Below are positions 8,806 through 17,615 of a DNA stretch of 64,000 nt, piece after piece. Under the pieces are notes generated by a model, which worked only from the letters and a program-made list of their open reading frames with translations, searched no databases and was not told where the DNA came from. This DNA comes from Hymenobacter sp. DG25A. Lineage in GTDB: Bacteria; Bacteroidota; Bacteroidia; Cytophagales; Hymenobacteraceae. Where the stretch lies: positions 2,604,001 through 2,668,000 of the forward strand of contig NZ_CP012623.1 in the NCBI RefSeq assembly GCF_001280305.1, read 5' to 3'. The stretch's first letter is position 1, and every line of letters starts with the position of its first letter. The position numbers and the translations under genes are program-made.

Positions 8806-9960
8806 ATGCTAGCAATGGAATACAGAGGCCCGAAACGGGTCCGTGCCGTGCAAAAACCCATGCCGGAAATTAAGCACCCCCAGGACGCCATAGTCCGGGT
8901 ACTGCGCACCTGCATCTGCGGTTCCGACCTGCACCTATACAATGGTAACGTGCCCGACACCCGCGTGGGCTCCACCTTCGGCCACGAGTTTGTGGGCGAG
9001 ATTGTGGAAGTCGGCACTGAGGTGACGAAGGTGAAAGTGGGCGACCGGGTGATTGTGCCCTTCAACATTGCCTGCGGCGAATGTCACTTCTGCCGGCAGG
9101 GCATGTTCGGCAACTGCCACGAGTCTAACACCGAATCGACGGCGGTAGGGGCCATTTTCGGTTACTCGCACACTGCCGGCGGCTTCAATGGTGGCCAGGC
9201 TGAGTACTGCCGTGTGCCCTACGCCAATGTGGGACCCACCATCCTCCCCGAAGGCATGGATCTGGATGACGCCGTGCTGCTGACTGATGTGGTGCCCACC
9301 GGCTATCAGGCCGCCGAAATGGCCGGCATTCAGACCGGCGACACCGTAGTAGTATTTGGCGCCGGGCCCATTGGCATTATGGCCGCGCGCTGCGCCTGGC
9401 TGTTTGGTGCGGGCCGCGTTATCATCATCGACCAGGAAGACTACCGCCTGGAGTTTGCCCGCAACTACTCCTACTGCGAAGCTTACAACTTCAATGAAAT
9501 AGGCGACCCGGTGGTATTCATCAAGAAGATTACCGATTGGCTGGGAGCTGACTGCGTGATTGACGCTGTGGGCGCCGAAGCCGCCGGCAATGCCCTGCAG
9601 ACCCTTACGGGCCGCAAGCTACTGCTGCAGGCCGGTTCGGCCACGGCCCTGCACTGGGCTATTAACTCGGTGAAAAAAGGCGGCGTGGTATCTATTGTGG
9701 GCGTATATGGCCCCACGGATAACCTGGTGCCCATCGGCAACATGATGAACAAAGGCCTTACCATGCGGGGCAATCAGACCTCGGTAAAGCGTTTGCTGCC
9801 GCGCCTGATTGAGCACGTGCAGAACGGGGTACTGAACCCCAAAGGCCTGATTACGCACCGCCTGCCGCTGGAGGAAGTAGCCGATGGCTACCGCATTTTC
9901 TCCGGTAAGATGGACAACTGCATCAAGACCGTCCTGATGCCCCCCACCGCCAACCAATAA
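8806..9960 (+). CDS. Zinc-dependent alcohol/formaldehyde dehydrogenase-type enzyme
   Basis: A 384-residue medium-chain dehydrogenase. The catalytic zinc ligands are visible as CICGSD (C38) and GHE (H60, E61). The structural zinc site is the four-cysteine lobe C90, C93, C96, C104. A Rossmann motif, VFGAGPIGIMAA, follows. The long insert and overall pattern resemble the glutathione-independent formaldehyde dehydrogenase branch, but the substrate cannot be fixed from sequence. The ATG at 8806 is chosen over the upstream frame extension because AGGA lies five bases before it and homologous enzymes begin near MEYRGPKRVRAV. A 177-residue membrane protein follows after 12 nt and is probably co-transcribed. 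Confidence 0.9.
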   Translation: MLAMEYRGPKRVRAVQKPMPEIKHPQDAIVRVLRTCICGSDLHLYNGNVPDTRVGSTFGHEFVGEIVEVGTEVTKVKVGDRVIVPFNIACGECHFCRQGMFGNCHESNTESTAVGAIFGYSHTAGGFNGGQAEYCRVPYANVGPTILPEGMDLDDAVLLTDVVPTGYQAAEMAGIQTGDTVVVFGAGPIGIMAARCAWLFGAGRVIIIDQEDYRLEFARNYSYCEAYNFNEIGDPVVFIKKITDWLGADCVIDAVGAEAAGNALQTLTGRKLLLQAGSATALHWAINSVKKGGVVSIVGVYGPTDNLVPIGNMMNKGLTMRGNQTSVKRLLPRLIEHVQNGVLNPKGLITHRLPLEEVADGYRIFSGKMDNCIKTVLMPPTANQ

Positions 9961-9972
9961 CGCTGCCTCCCC

Positions 9973-10506
9973 ATGGAAAATCATAATGTCATAAATACCC
10001 CCATCGACCCCAAGAAAATCAAGGGTTGGGGTATTGATGCCGATCCAAAAAACGACCCTACGTACCCCATGCGGAACCGCATGAACATCTCGCAGGACCC
10101 CGATTTCAAGCACCGGCCAAAATCATTGCAGCCCGAAGATACCGAAGTGCTGCGCTCCATTGAGCGGCCTAATGTCTCGGCGGTATTTGGTACCCCGGAG
10201 CCCCCTACCGGGCTGAGCGGTCTGATTCGTCGGTTTGCCTTTCAGTTCAGCGAAAACCAGTATCCGCACTGGCTGCCGCTGCTGCTGGCCGACCGCGTGA
10301 ACGTGGTGGAAGGCGTGGTAGATGACCTGGTACATGGGCACATCCCCAATATCTTCGCCGAAAAGGGCTACAAAGCCGAGTGGAAGCACAGTCCCCAGAC
10401 GCTGGTCCTGAAGATGGCGGCATTCACGGCCGTTACCGCGGGCACCATTCTCTGGCTCAGCTCCGGCAATAAAAAGAAGAAGCCGGTTAAGCGGAGCCGG
10501 TATTAA
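9973..10506 (+). CDS. Hypothetical protein with C-terminal membrane helix, partner of the upstream dehydrogenase
   Basis: 177 residues with no family I recognise. The first 60 residues are polar and Pro-rich with PKKIKGWGIDADPKNDPTYP. A central part, ENQYPHWLPLLLADRVNVVEGVVDDLV, appears helical. One transmembrane segment (MAAFTAVTAGTILWLSSG) sits near the end, followed by a very basic tail (KKKKPVKRSR). It is therefore a tail-anchored type protein facing the cytoplasm. It begins 12 nt after the dehydrogenase stop and shares its terminator, so the two are an operon. The pairing suggests a membrane-associated helper, but this is only inferred. Confidence 0.7.
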   Translation: MENHNVINTPIDPKKIKGWGIDADPKNDPTYPMRNRMNISQDPDFKHRPKSLQPEDTEVLRSIERPNVSAVFGTPEPPTGLSGLIRRFAFQFSENQYPHWLPLLLADRVNVVEGVVDDLVHGHIPNIFAEKGYKAEWKHSPQTLVLKMAAFTAVTAGTILWLSSGNKKKKPVKRSRY

Positions 10507-10528
10507 GCCTCGCTTTAAGCGCTAATAA

Positions 10529-10583
10529 GCCTCCTGCTGCATCCCAGGCCTGATAACTCAGACGGGAAGCGGCAGGAGGCTTT
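10529..10583. terminator. Terminator between the dehydrogenase operon and radC
   Basis: GCCTCCTGCTGC (10529-10540) pairs with GCGGCAGGAGGC (10569-10580), with one G-U pair, followed by TTT. It lies between convergent genes, so it may serve both. Confidence 0.6.
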
Positions 10584-10605
10584 CGCGTGTAGGCGGCTGT
10601 ATTTA

Positions 10606-11358
10606 TTAGAGCATGCCTTCATCAGCGAAGCTGTAGTAGCCCAGATCGGTATAAATCAGGTGGTCGAGGATGGGCAGGTCCAGGAATTGGCCGGCTTCTT
10701 TCACTTTCCGGGTGAGGGCAATATCGGCGGCGGAAGGGCTGCGGTTGCCGCTGGGGTGGTTGTGCACCAGAATAATGGACGAGGCCAGTTGCTCCAGAGC
10801 TTCTTTGAAAATCAGCTTGGGGTCGGCGACGGTGCCGGCCACGCCCCCACTGCTGATGCTGGTTTTGCGCATCACCACGTTGGCACGGTTCAGCAGAATC
10901 ACCCAGAACTCTTCGTGCGGTAAATCCTGCAGGTTGGGGCGCACCAGGTTGTAGATATCCGTGGAACAGGTAATGGTGGTGCGCTGGGAAGCGGCTGCTT
11001 CCTTGCGCCGGCGGCCCAACTCCAGGGCTGCCACAATGGTTATAGCTTTGGCTTCGCCGATGCCTTTATGGCGCATGAGCTCTTTTACTGACAGCCGGGC
11101 CAGGGCATTCAGGTCGTTGTTCACGGCGGCCAGAATCAGCTTGGAAACGTCCACGGCGGAGAGTTTGGCGGTGCCGGAACCCAGCAGAATGGCCATCAGC
11201 TCGGCATCGGAGAGGGCGGCGCGGCCTTTCTGCTGGAGCTTTTCGCGGGGGCGGTCTTCTTCGGCCCAGCTTTTGATGCTGAACGAAGCCGGCGTTTCAT
11301 AGCGCACGGGGGCGGCTTCGGCGGCCCCGTCAGTGGTAACTTCATTCTTCACTTTCAT
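10606..11358 (-). CDS. radC: RadC family JAMM/MPN-domain protein
   Basis: 250 residues. A helix-hairpin-helix region (LMRHKGIGEAKAITIVAALELGRR) precedes the RadC JAB/MPN domain with the metal motif HNHPS (H199, H201) and D212. The name comes from an old E. coli repair phenotype that is doubtful; the biochemical role is unknown, although the motif predicts a zinc metalloprotease or nuclease-like fold. The first 25 residues are a low-complexity leader. It converges with the 177-residue gene and is divergent from the metallophosphoesterase. Length is typical. Confidence 0.93.
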   Translation of the reverse strand: MKVKNEVTTDGAAEAAPVRYETPASFSIKSWAEEDRPREKLQQKGRAALSDAELMAILLGSGTAKLSAVDVSKLILAAVNNDLNALARLSVKELMRHKGIGEAKAITIVAALELGRRRKEAAASQRTTITCSTDIYNLVRPNLQDLPHEEFWVILLNRANVVMRKTSISSGGVAGTVADPKLIFKEALEQLASSIILVHNHPSGNRSPSAADIALTRKVKEAGQFLDLPILDHLIYTDLGYYSFADEGML

Positions 11359-11473
11359 ACTTGCCTGGAGTAGATAAACCAGCCGGAAAATAAAGTAAAA
11401 ACCCGGTTTCTACGTCTGAACGCATACGGCCGGCCCTGAACTATTTCCGGCCGGCTGAGTTTTACACCCCGAT

Positions 11474-12712
11474 ATGTCTCGACTACTCATTACCATTCTC
11501 TTTCTTGCCCTTTTTGTTTTAGCCGAGTGGTATGGCTTCCAGGCCATTCGCACGGTGCTGCAACATACCTCGCCGGGCACCCGGCGGGCGGCCGCCATTG
11601 GCTATTGGGTGCTCACGGCCACGGTGTGGGCGCTGGCTACCTGGGCCATGATGACCCGACACTCCTCGCCGGCGCCCTTCAAAACCTATTTGGGCAGCCT
11701 GCCGGTTATTTTTCTGGCTACCAAGCTGGTAGTATTGGTTTTCCTGCTGCCCGAAGATCTGTATCGGATGGGCGTGCTGGCCGTGCGCTCCATTACACAG
11801 CCTAGTGGGACTTCCAATGGCCTTATCTCCCGCAGCGAGTTCCTGAGCCGCATGGCGCTGGTGGTGGGCAGCCTGCCGTTTATTTCCCTGGTGTGGGGCA
11901 TGGCCAAAGGCGCCACCGATTATCAGGTGAAGCGCGTGACGCTGCGCTTTCCTAACCTGCCGGCCTCCTTCCATGGCTTCAAGATTCTGCAGATTTCAGA
12001 CCTGCATACGGGCTCCTTCCAATCAAAAGAGCCCCTGCAGCGCGCCGTGCGGATGATTAATGCCCAAAACGCCGACCTGGTGTTTATGACCGGCGACCTG
12101 GTGAATAATGTGGCCACGGAGGTGGAAGAGCATATTGAAACCCTGGCGCAGATTAAGTCTGAGCTGCCCATTTTCTCCATTCTGGGCAACCACGACTACG
12201 GCGACTATGTGGAGTGGGAATCACCGGAGGCCAAGCGCGCCAACCTGCAGCGCCTGATGAATAATCACGCCAAAATAGGCTGGCGCCTGCTCATGGATGA
12301 GCATCATCAGATTGAGCGCAACGGCGAGAAAATAGCCGTGCTGGGCGTGCAGAACTGGGGCGCGCAAATGCGCTTTCCCAAGTACGGCAACCTGGTCCAG
12401 GCCCACGCCGGCTCGCACGACGCACCGTTCAAAATCCTGCTCTCCCACGACCCCTCCCACTGGGATGCGCAGGTGGTGAACTACCCCGACATCGACCTGA
12501 CCCTATCCGGCCACACCCACGGCATGCAGTTTGGCGTGAACCTGCCGGGCTTTAAATGGAGCCCCGTGCAGTACGCCTACAAGGAATGGGCGGGCCTGTA
12601 CCAGCGCGGCAAGCAGTATTTATATGTGAACACCGGCCTGGGCTTTCTGGGCTATCCGGGGCGGGTGGGCTTCCTGCCCGAAATCACGGTATTCGAGTTG
12701 CAGCGCGCCTAA
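11474..12712 (+). CDS. Membrane-anchored metallophosphoesterase (YkuE/YaeI-like)
   Basis: 412 residues. The first 150 hold about four transmembrane helices (for example LLITILFLALFVLAEWYGF and FLATKLVVLVFLLP). The C-terminal two thirds is a calcineurin-type phosphoesterase with all metal motifs present: SDLHTG, TGDLVNN, LGNHDYGD, LLSHDP and LSGHTHG. Related proteins act on phospholipid headgroups such as UDP-diacylglucosamine or on nucleotides; the substrate here is unknown. A good terminator follows directly, so the gene is monocistronic. Confidence 0.9.
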   Translation: MSRLLITILFLALFVLAEWYGFQAIRTVLQHTSPGTRRAAAIGYWVLTATVWALATWAMMTRHSSPAPFKTYLGSLPVIFLATKLVVLVFLLPEDLYRMGVLAVRSITQPSGTSNGLISRSEFLSRMALVVGSLPFISLVWGMAKGATDYQVKRVTLRFPNLPASFHGFKILQISDLHTGSFQSKEPLQRAVRMINAQNADLVFMTGDLVNNVATEVEEHIETLAQIKSELPIFSILGNHDYGDYVEWESPEAKRANLQRLMNNHAKIGWRLLMDEHHQIERNGEKIAVLGVQNWGAQMRFPKYGNLVQAHAGSHDAPFKILLSHDPSHWDAQVVNYPDIDLTLSGHTHGMQFGVNLPGFKWSPVQYAYKEWAGLYQRGKQYLYVNTGLGFLGYPGRVGFLPEITVFELQRA

Positions 12713-12745
12713 ATACCGGCGCTTCCTGTACAACTTCTCTAAAGT

Positions 12746-12773
12746 CACCGGCCTGGCAGCCGGTGGCTTTTTT
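12746..12773 (+). terminator. Terminator after the metallophosphoesterase gene
   Basis: CACCGGC and GCCGGTG pair around a 6-nt loop and are followed by GC and six T. Confidence 0.8.
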
Positions 12774-12875
12774 GTTGTCCTATATAGGGCTTCGGCAACC
12801 GTGTAGAGAACCGGGCCGTATATGCGCCAAATCCAATTTTTGACTCTCCCTCCCCTCCCACCTAATCTTAAACTC

Positions 12876-13535
12876 ATGAAAAAGACCTTGTTCTTGCTCT
12901 CGTGCGGCGTTGCCCTCACTATGGCATCCTGCTCGCAGGAGAAAACCACGGAAACGGCCACCACCAACATGGATGGCGCCGCAACCACCACTACTACCAC
13001 CACCACGACCACGCAGGCTTACTCCGACGATGCCATTGAGCGCCGCGCCGACCGTATTGCCGCCGACGTAGCCGCCAAAATGAAGCTGGACGATGCCACC
13101 CGTACCAAAGTGCGCACCGTGTATGTAACCCGTGGCAAGCGCCTGGGCGAGGTGCAGCAGAAGTACGCCGCTGATACCACCGGTATGGCCGCTGAAATGC
13201 GCACCGTATACGATAACTCAGATCTGGAGCTGAAGCAGGTATTCGCTGATCCGACCATGTATCAGCAGTACGAAACCAACCGGGTAGCGTACTACGACAA
13301 CAACTATATGGATGACTCAGACATGAGCACCTCGGCTTCGTCGACCTCGACGGACAACATGATGGACGCTGATGCCAAATCGAAAACCAAGTACGACGAC
13401 GGCTCGAAAATCAAAGTAAAGTCTGACGGTGACGTGAAAATAAAAGACGCCGAAGGCAACAAAACCAAAATGGATGCCGATGATGGCACCGTGAAGGACA
13501 AGCCCGAAGACGGTGACAAGAGCGTGATTAAATAA
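12876..13535 (+). CDS. Low-complexity lipoprotein with poly-Thr and charged repeat tail
   Basis: 219 residues from the ATG at 12876, where MKKTLFLLSCGVALTMASC gives a clear lipobox (C19). A run of ten threonines follows, then a helical domain of about 100 residues (AADVAAKMKLDDATRTKVRTVY...), and an acidic/basic tail with repeats of the type DGxKIKVKSDGDVKIKDAEG. The helical part resembles the periplasmic Spy/CpxP-like arrangement of small helices but I cannot confirm homology. Terminators on both sides make it a single-gene unit. The start further upstream at 12822 is rejected because it would bury the signal peptide. Confidence 0.75.
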   Translation: MKKTLFLLSCGVALTMASCSQEKTTETATTNMDGAATTTTTTTTTTQAYSDDAIERRADRIAADVAAKMKLDDATRTKVRTVYVTRGKRLGEVQQKYAADTTGMAAEMRTVYDNSDLELKQVFADPTMYQQYETNRVAYYDNNYMDDSDMSTSASSTSTDNMMDADAKSKTKYDDGSKIKVKSDGDVKIKDAEGNKTKMDADDGTVKDKPEDGDKSVIK

Positions 13536-13556
13536 CCCGCTTTTCTTAAGTCAAGT

Positions 13557-13590
13557 AAAAGCCCCCGCCCGAAATGGCGGGGGCTTTTTT
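13557..13590 (+). terminator. Terminator after the low-complexity lipoprotein gene
   Basis: AAAAGCCCCCGCC pairs with GGCGGGGGC, followed by six T. Confidence 0.9.
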
Positions 13591-13721
13591 GTGGGCCTGC
13601 CGGAGAATATCACCCTTGTTTTCCTGGCGGCCAGCCACCAGTGCAGGCAGCCTTTGCAAATCATGCAACTACAGACCCTGCATTTGGCTCGGTAGTTGGC
13701 TACCTTGCGCTGCGTTTCTGT

Positions 13722-14411
13722 ATGTTAATGGCGGATTTTTTTGCTTTGATGCTTTCTGGAGCCGGTCGGCTGGGGCTGGCGATGCTCCTGTTGTTGGGGT
13801 TATTGCTGGCCGTGCCCGCCACCGCTCAGATGCGGGTCACGGGCTCCGTATCGGAGGCCGATACCGGCAAGCCTATTCCCGGGGCTTCCGTGATGATAAA
13901 GCGCACCGGCCGCGGGGTGGTGGCCAATAGTGACGGCGACTTTGGCCTGAATGCCCTGAATACCGACACCCTGGTATTCCGCTCTGTGGGCTTTAAGACG
14001 CAGCGCATGCCCTTGGGCGGCTCGGGGCTTTCGCAGCTCATTATTCACATTAAGCTGGAGCGCGACAATATTCAGCTGGGTGAAGTACGGGTGCAGGAAG
14101 GCCGCCCCGACCGCGCCGCTATTAACCGGGCCCTGCGCAATGTGCGCCGCCCATCTACGGCCCCTACCAGCGCCGTGAAGCGCCCGCCGGCACCCAAACC
14201 GCTGTTTAAAGTAGATTCCACCGCCCCTAAAGCACCCACTCCTACGCTTGCCAACCCCGCCAGCCTGCTCTATGATCAGTTCTCCAAGGAGGGCAAGCAG
14301 CGCCGGAAAATGGAGGAGATTGAGCATCGGGCCCAGGTGGAGAAATTCCTGCAGGAACGGCGCAAATACAATCAAAACTTTCAGGATAATACCGGCTACG
14401 AGGTAGATTGA
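13722..14411 (+). CDS. Secreted protein with carboxypeptidase-regulatory-like (CarboxypepD_reg) domain
   Basis: About 229 residues. A hydrophobic signal (GLAMLLLLGLLLAVPATAQ) leads into a single CarboxypepD_reg-like beta sandwich (VTGSVSEADTGKPIPGASVMIKRTGRGVVANSDGDF), the same fold found at the N-terminus of SusC proteins. A Pro/Ala-rich linker and a charged helical tail (KEGKQRRKMEEIEHRAQVEKFL) follow. There is no TonB barrel, so it is a free-standing domain, probably periplasmic or surface-exposed. The start could be 13722, 13728 or 13749; TACCTTGC at 13701-13708 is a plausible -7 box. Function unknown. Confidence 0.75.
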   Translation: MLMADFFALMLSGAGRLGLAMLLLLGLLLAVPATAQMRVTGSVSEADTGKPIPGASVMIKRTGRGVVANSDGDFGLNALNTDTLVFRSVGFKTQRMPLGGSGLSQLIIHIKLERDNIQLGEVRVQEGRPDRAAINRALRNVRRPSTAPTSAVKRPPAPKPLFKVDSTAPKAPTPTLANPASLLYDQFSKEGKQRRKMEEIEHRAQVEKFLQERRKYNQNFQDNTGYEVD

Positions 14412-14459
14412 CGCCCTGCTGAGGCACCCATTCTGCCGAGGCTTGCGTAAGTCTGCGGT

Positions 14460-15377
14460 ATGAGAATTGGGTATCCCTGCGTTAATGCCTCGCTGCCGTG
14501 CACCTCTACGTCCACGTTTCGGCTGGCTTCTTACTCCGAAGAGCGGCTGGTACAGGCCGTAACCAACAACCTGGCCTGCCTGCAGCGCATTCTGGAATAT
14601 AATGTGGAGCGCGGCCTGCTCTTCTTCCGCATTGGCTCCGGCGTGGTGCCCTTCGGCTCGCACCCCATCAATACCTTTCCCTGGCAAACGCACTTTGCCG
14701 CCGGTTTCCGCGCCCTGGGCGAGTACATTCAGCGGCACAACCTGCGCATCTCCTTCCACCCGGATCAGTTTGTGGTGCTGAACTCACCCGACGCCGGCAT
14801 TGTGGAGCGCAGCATTCAGGAGCTGGTGTACCAGGGCTCTATGCTGGACCTGATGGGGCTCGATTCCACGGCCAAGCTCCAGATTCATGCCGGGGGCCTG
14901 TACGGCGACAAGGAAGCCGCCCTCAGCCGCTGGATTGCCACCTACAAGCACCTGCCGGAAGCCGTGAAGGCCCGCCTAGTGGTAGAAAACGACGACCGTC
15001 TCTACAGCCTGCGCGACTGTCTGCAGCTCTACGATGCCGTGGGCGTGCCCGTGCTCTTCGATAACCTGCACCACGAATGCCTGAATAACAGCGAGCCTAT
15101 GGCGCTGGCCCTGCAGCAGGCCGCCGCTACCTGGCACCCCACCCAGGATGGCCCGCCCATGATGGACTACAGCTCCCAGGCCCTGGGCGAGCGGAAAGGC
15201 AAACACACCAACTCCATCAGCGAGGAGCAGTTCCGGGAATTTCTCACCCACCTGCACGGCCTGCACCCCGATGTGATGCTGGAAATAAAAGACAAGGAAA
15301 GCAGCGCCCTGCGGGCCGTGGCCATTCTGCACGAACTGGGTCTGGCCACGCCCCCTGCTACCCTTGTTATCCACTAA
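14460..15377 (+). CDS. uvsE: UV damage endonuclease
   Basis: 305 residues of the UvsE/UVDE TIM-barrel family. This enzyme nicks DNA 5' of UV photoproducts and starts an alternative excision repair path. The N-terminus MRIGYPCVNASL, the FRIGSGVVPFGSH segment, SFHPDQFVVLNS, and IHAGGLYGDK match the family's metal-binding histidines and glutamates. Length is normal. A 124-residue helical protein starts 29 nt downstream and appears to share the transcript. UV repair suits a surface- or air-dwelling, often pigmented genus such as Hymenobacter. Confidence 0.95.
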   Translation: MRIGYPCVNASLPCTSTSTFRLASYSEERLVQAVTNNLACLQRILEYNVERGLLFFRIGSGVVPFGSHPINTFPWQTHFAAGFRALGEYIQRHNLRISFHPDQFVVLNSPDAGIVERSIQELVYQGSMLDLMGLDSTAKLQIHAGGLYGDKEAALSRWIATYKHLPEAVKARLVVENDDRLYSLRDCLQLYDAVGVPVLFDNLHHECLNNSEPMALALQQAAATWHPTQDGPPMMDYSSQALGERKGKHTNSISEEQFREFLTHLHGLHPDVMLEIKDKESSALRAVAILHELGLATPPATLVIH

Positions 15378-15406
15378 CTCACCTGTTTTCCACAACTTAT
15401 CCACAT

Positions 15407-15781
15407 ATGAGCCAATTTACCGACCATTATACCCCCAAAGCGGGCGCCGCGCAGCTTACAGAAACCCTGCATGCCCTGCATAGCGGCCTCACCGGCCTGC
15501 CCCTCAGCACCGCCCACACCCACATCGACAACTGGCAAAACCTGCTGGAGCAAAGCGGTATTCCCGCCCTGCAGGACGTGGTGCGCGAGTTGGGCAATCT
15601 GCAGTCCTTGCTCAGCAGCGAAAACCACACCCTGAATTCGGTTGCCATTGGCCGCTCCCTGAGCATGCTGGGCGCCCAAACCACCCAGGCCGCCGCCACC
15701 GCCACACCCGAAACCCGCCAGGATTTAACCCGCTTGGCGGATATGCTGCTGAAAGCCGGCGGCGATTTGGAAGGCTTGTAA
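15407..15781 (+). CDS. Hypothetical helical protein downstream of uvsE
   Basis: 124 residues, soluble and almost entirely helical, with no signal peptide or cysteine. Segments such as IDNWQNLLEQSGIPALQDVVRELGNLQSLL suggest a small helical bundle. I do not recognise a family. It lies 29 nt after uvsE on the same strand and shares the terminator at 15810, so it is probably co-expressed with the repair enzyme. Confidence 0.7.
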   Translation: MSQFTDHYTPKAGAAQLTETLHALHSGLTGLPLSTAHTHIDNWQNLLEQSGIPALQDVVRELGNLQSLLSSENHTLNSVAIGRSLSMLGAQTTQAAATATPETRQDLTRLADMLLKAGGDLEGL

Positions 15782-15809
15782 AAGCTCCGCCTCAGAAATC
15801 CCCAAAAAC

Positions 15810-15852
15810 AAAGCCCTGCTGCCACCGGATATCCGGTAGCAGCAGGGCTTTT
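15810..15852. terminator. Terminator between uvsE operon and the convergent PLP enzyme
   Basis: AAAGCCCTGCTGC pairs with GCAGCAGGGCTTT. A-run and T-run on the two sides allow use in both directions. Confidence 0.85.
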
Positions 15853-15871
15853 GCCTGGATTATGGCCGGGG

Positions 15872-17191
15872 TTAGCGGCTCATAGCAGCCGTTTCCAGCT
15901 GATGGCCATCTTTTGCCAGTACCATGTCAAAGGCCTGCGTGAGGTCGGCAATGAGGTCCTGCGGATCTTCTACCCCAATGCTGAGGCGGATCATTTGGGA
16001 GCTGATGCCCATTTCGCGCTGAGTTTCCGGCATAATATCGGAGTGCGTCATGGTGGCGGGGTGCTCGGCCAGGCTTTCGGTACCACCTAGGCTTACGGCC
16101 AGCTTTATCAGCTTGAGGTGGTTGAGGAAGCGGAAGGCCTCGGCCTCGCCGCCCCGGATATCAAAGGAAATCATGGAGCCCGGCGAGAGACACTGCTGCT
16201 CGTAGATGGCCTGCTGGGCGGGGTCGTGCTCCAGGTGCGTGAGGTAGTAGGTGCGCTCTACCTGCGGATGCTCGCGCAGCCAGTCGGCAATCACCTGGGC
16301 GCTCTGGGCGGCGCGCTCCATGCGCAGCTTCAGGGTTTCCAGGCTGCGCATCAGCATCCAGCCGGTGTTGGGGTCGCACATGGTACCCATGAAGGTACGC
16401 ATGGCTTTAATTTCCTTCATGATTTCCCGGGAGGCCAGGGCCGCGCCGGCAATCAGGTCGGAGTGGCCGCCCAGGAACTTGGTAGCCGAGTACAGCACTA
16501 CATCGGCACCGTGGTGCAGGGGGTGCTGGAACACGGGGCCCAGAAAAGTATTGTCAACCACGAACCGCACGGGGCTGGCCTCCGAGCTGTAGCGGCGGGC
16601 CACGGCCGCGCAGGCCCGCAGGTCTACGAGGTGGTTGGTGGGGTTGGCGGGCGTTTCCACATAAATCATGGCCAGGCGGCCCTGCGTAATGCCCGCTACC
16701 TGCGCCGCCAGCTCTTCTTCGGTGGCTTTGGGCGAGAATCCCACGGCCGTGATGCCGAAGCGTAGCAATACCTGCTTCAGGAAGAAATCGGTGCCGCCGT
16801 ACACGGGCTCGGAGTGTAGAATTACGTCGCCGGGCTTGAGCAGGGCCAGCAGCGTGGTGCTGATGGCAGCCATGCCGCTGGCGAAGGAAGCCGCTTCCTC
16901 GGCCTCGTCCCAGAGGGTGAGGCGGTGCTCCAGAATTTCCAGGCTGGGGTTATTGAGGCGGGAGTAAATCAGACCCATTTCCTCGTCGGGGTCGGCCTGG
17001 CGCAAGCCATAGGCCAGCTCAAAGAATGCTTTGCCCTCTTCGGCATTCTTAAAAACGAAGGTGGAGGTTTGAAAAATGGGGCATTTGATGGCTCCTTCGC
17101 TCCAGGCCGGGGTGTAGCCGTAGCTCATCATCAGGCTTTCGGGCCGTAGCCGCTGGCCATTGATTTCGGCGTGTTCGGGTAAGGGTTTCAT
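15872..17191 (-). CDS. Cystathionine gamma-synthase family PLP enzyme
   Basis: 439 residues of the Cys/Met metabolism PLP family (cystathionine gamma-synthase, beta/gamma-lyase, methionine gamma-lyase). Visible motifs are YSRLNNPSLEILE, the PLP-stacking region SGMAAISTTLLALLKPGD, YVETPANPT, DNTF, and SATKFLGGHSD with the Schiff-base lysine K238. Members are homotetrameric and cytoplasmic. Which reaction it performs cannot be decided from motifs. The ATG at 17191 is preferred over the frame extension to 17269. TACCTTCG at 17219-17226 is a likely -7 box. No SAM riboswitch is visible upstream. Confidence 0.9.
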   Translation of the reverse strand: MKPLPEHAEINGQRLRPESLMMSYGYTPAWSEGAIKCPIFQTSTFVFKNAEEGKAFFELAYGLRQADPDEEMGLIYSRLNNPSLEILEHRLTLWDEAEEAASFASGMAAISTTLLALLKPGDVILHSEPVYGGTDFFLKQVLLRFGITAVGFSPKATEEELAAQVAGITQGRLAMIYVETPANPTNHLVDLRACAAVARRYSSEASPVRFVVDNTFLGPVFQHPLHHGADVVLYSATKFLGGHSDLIAGAALASREIMKEIKAMRTFMGTMCDPNTGWMLMRSLETLKLRMERAAQSAQVIADWLREHPQVERTYYLTHLEHDPAQQAIYEQQCLSPGSMISFDIRGGEAEAFRFLNHLKLIKLAVSLGGTESLAEHPATMTHSDIMPETQREMGISSQMIRLSIGVEDPQDLIADLTQAFDMVLAKDGHQLETAAMSR

Positions 17192-17615
17192 GGGTGGGGG
17201 GAAAAGTGGATGGGTGCACGAAGGTAAAAATTTGCCGCTGGCCGAAGCCTCATCAGGCAAAACCGGCAAGCTGGAGCGTTCAATCTCAGGCCCATGGAAA
17301 AATCCTAAGGCGCCGATATCAGGTATTACGCCCAGTTATTAGCCTAATCTGCCTTTTCCCACGTATTAGTGCAAGCCTTGCTTGAATGTATCCATATCCC
17401 GGTATTATTCAGGCTTTTCTTAGTGCAAGTGAGAGCCGCCTTAATTCTTTTCTGAATTTCTAATCCTTTACTGCCTATGAGTAGATAAGCGCTCTGCTGT
17501 TTGCCATCCCACCCGGGTGCGGTTGTTTCGGTGAGCCCGGAACTTGGCTTTTCCGCCTGTACGCCCCAAGCAAACCATTCCCCACTGTAGTGAAATTTCC
17601 TTATCTCCCCTCCGC
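17192..17615. promoter_or_regulatory. Control region upstream of the polysaccharide utilisation locus
   Basis: 424 nt between the divergent PLP enzyme and susC. It contains two exact copies of TTAGTGCAAG (17366-17375 and 17420-17429) spaced 54 nt apart, each preceded by a GGTATTA-type stretch, which may be operator sites. The box for the PLP enzyme is at 17219-17226. No clear TAnnTTTG promoter for susC and no credible gene are visible. Confidence 0.35.

Noticed and set aside
12620..13012. Minus-strand frame with poly-Val start
   Set aside because: The Val run is the complement of the poly-Thr tract in the lipoprotein gene.
17192..17300. SAM riboswitch before the cystathionine gamma-synthase-type gene
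   Set aside because: No conserved helices or core motifs of SAM riboswitch classes could be seen.
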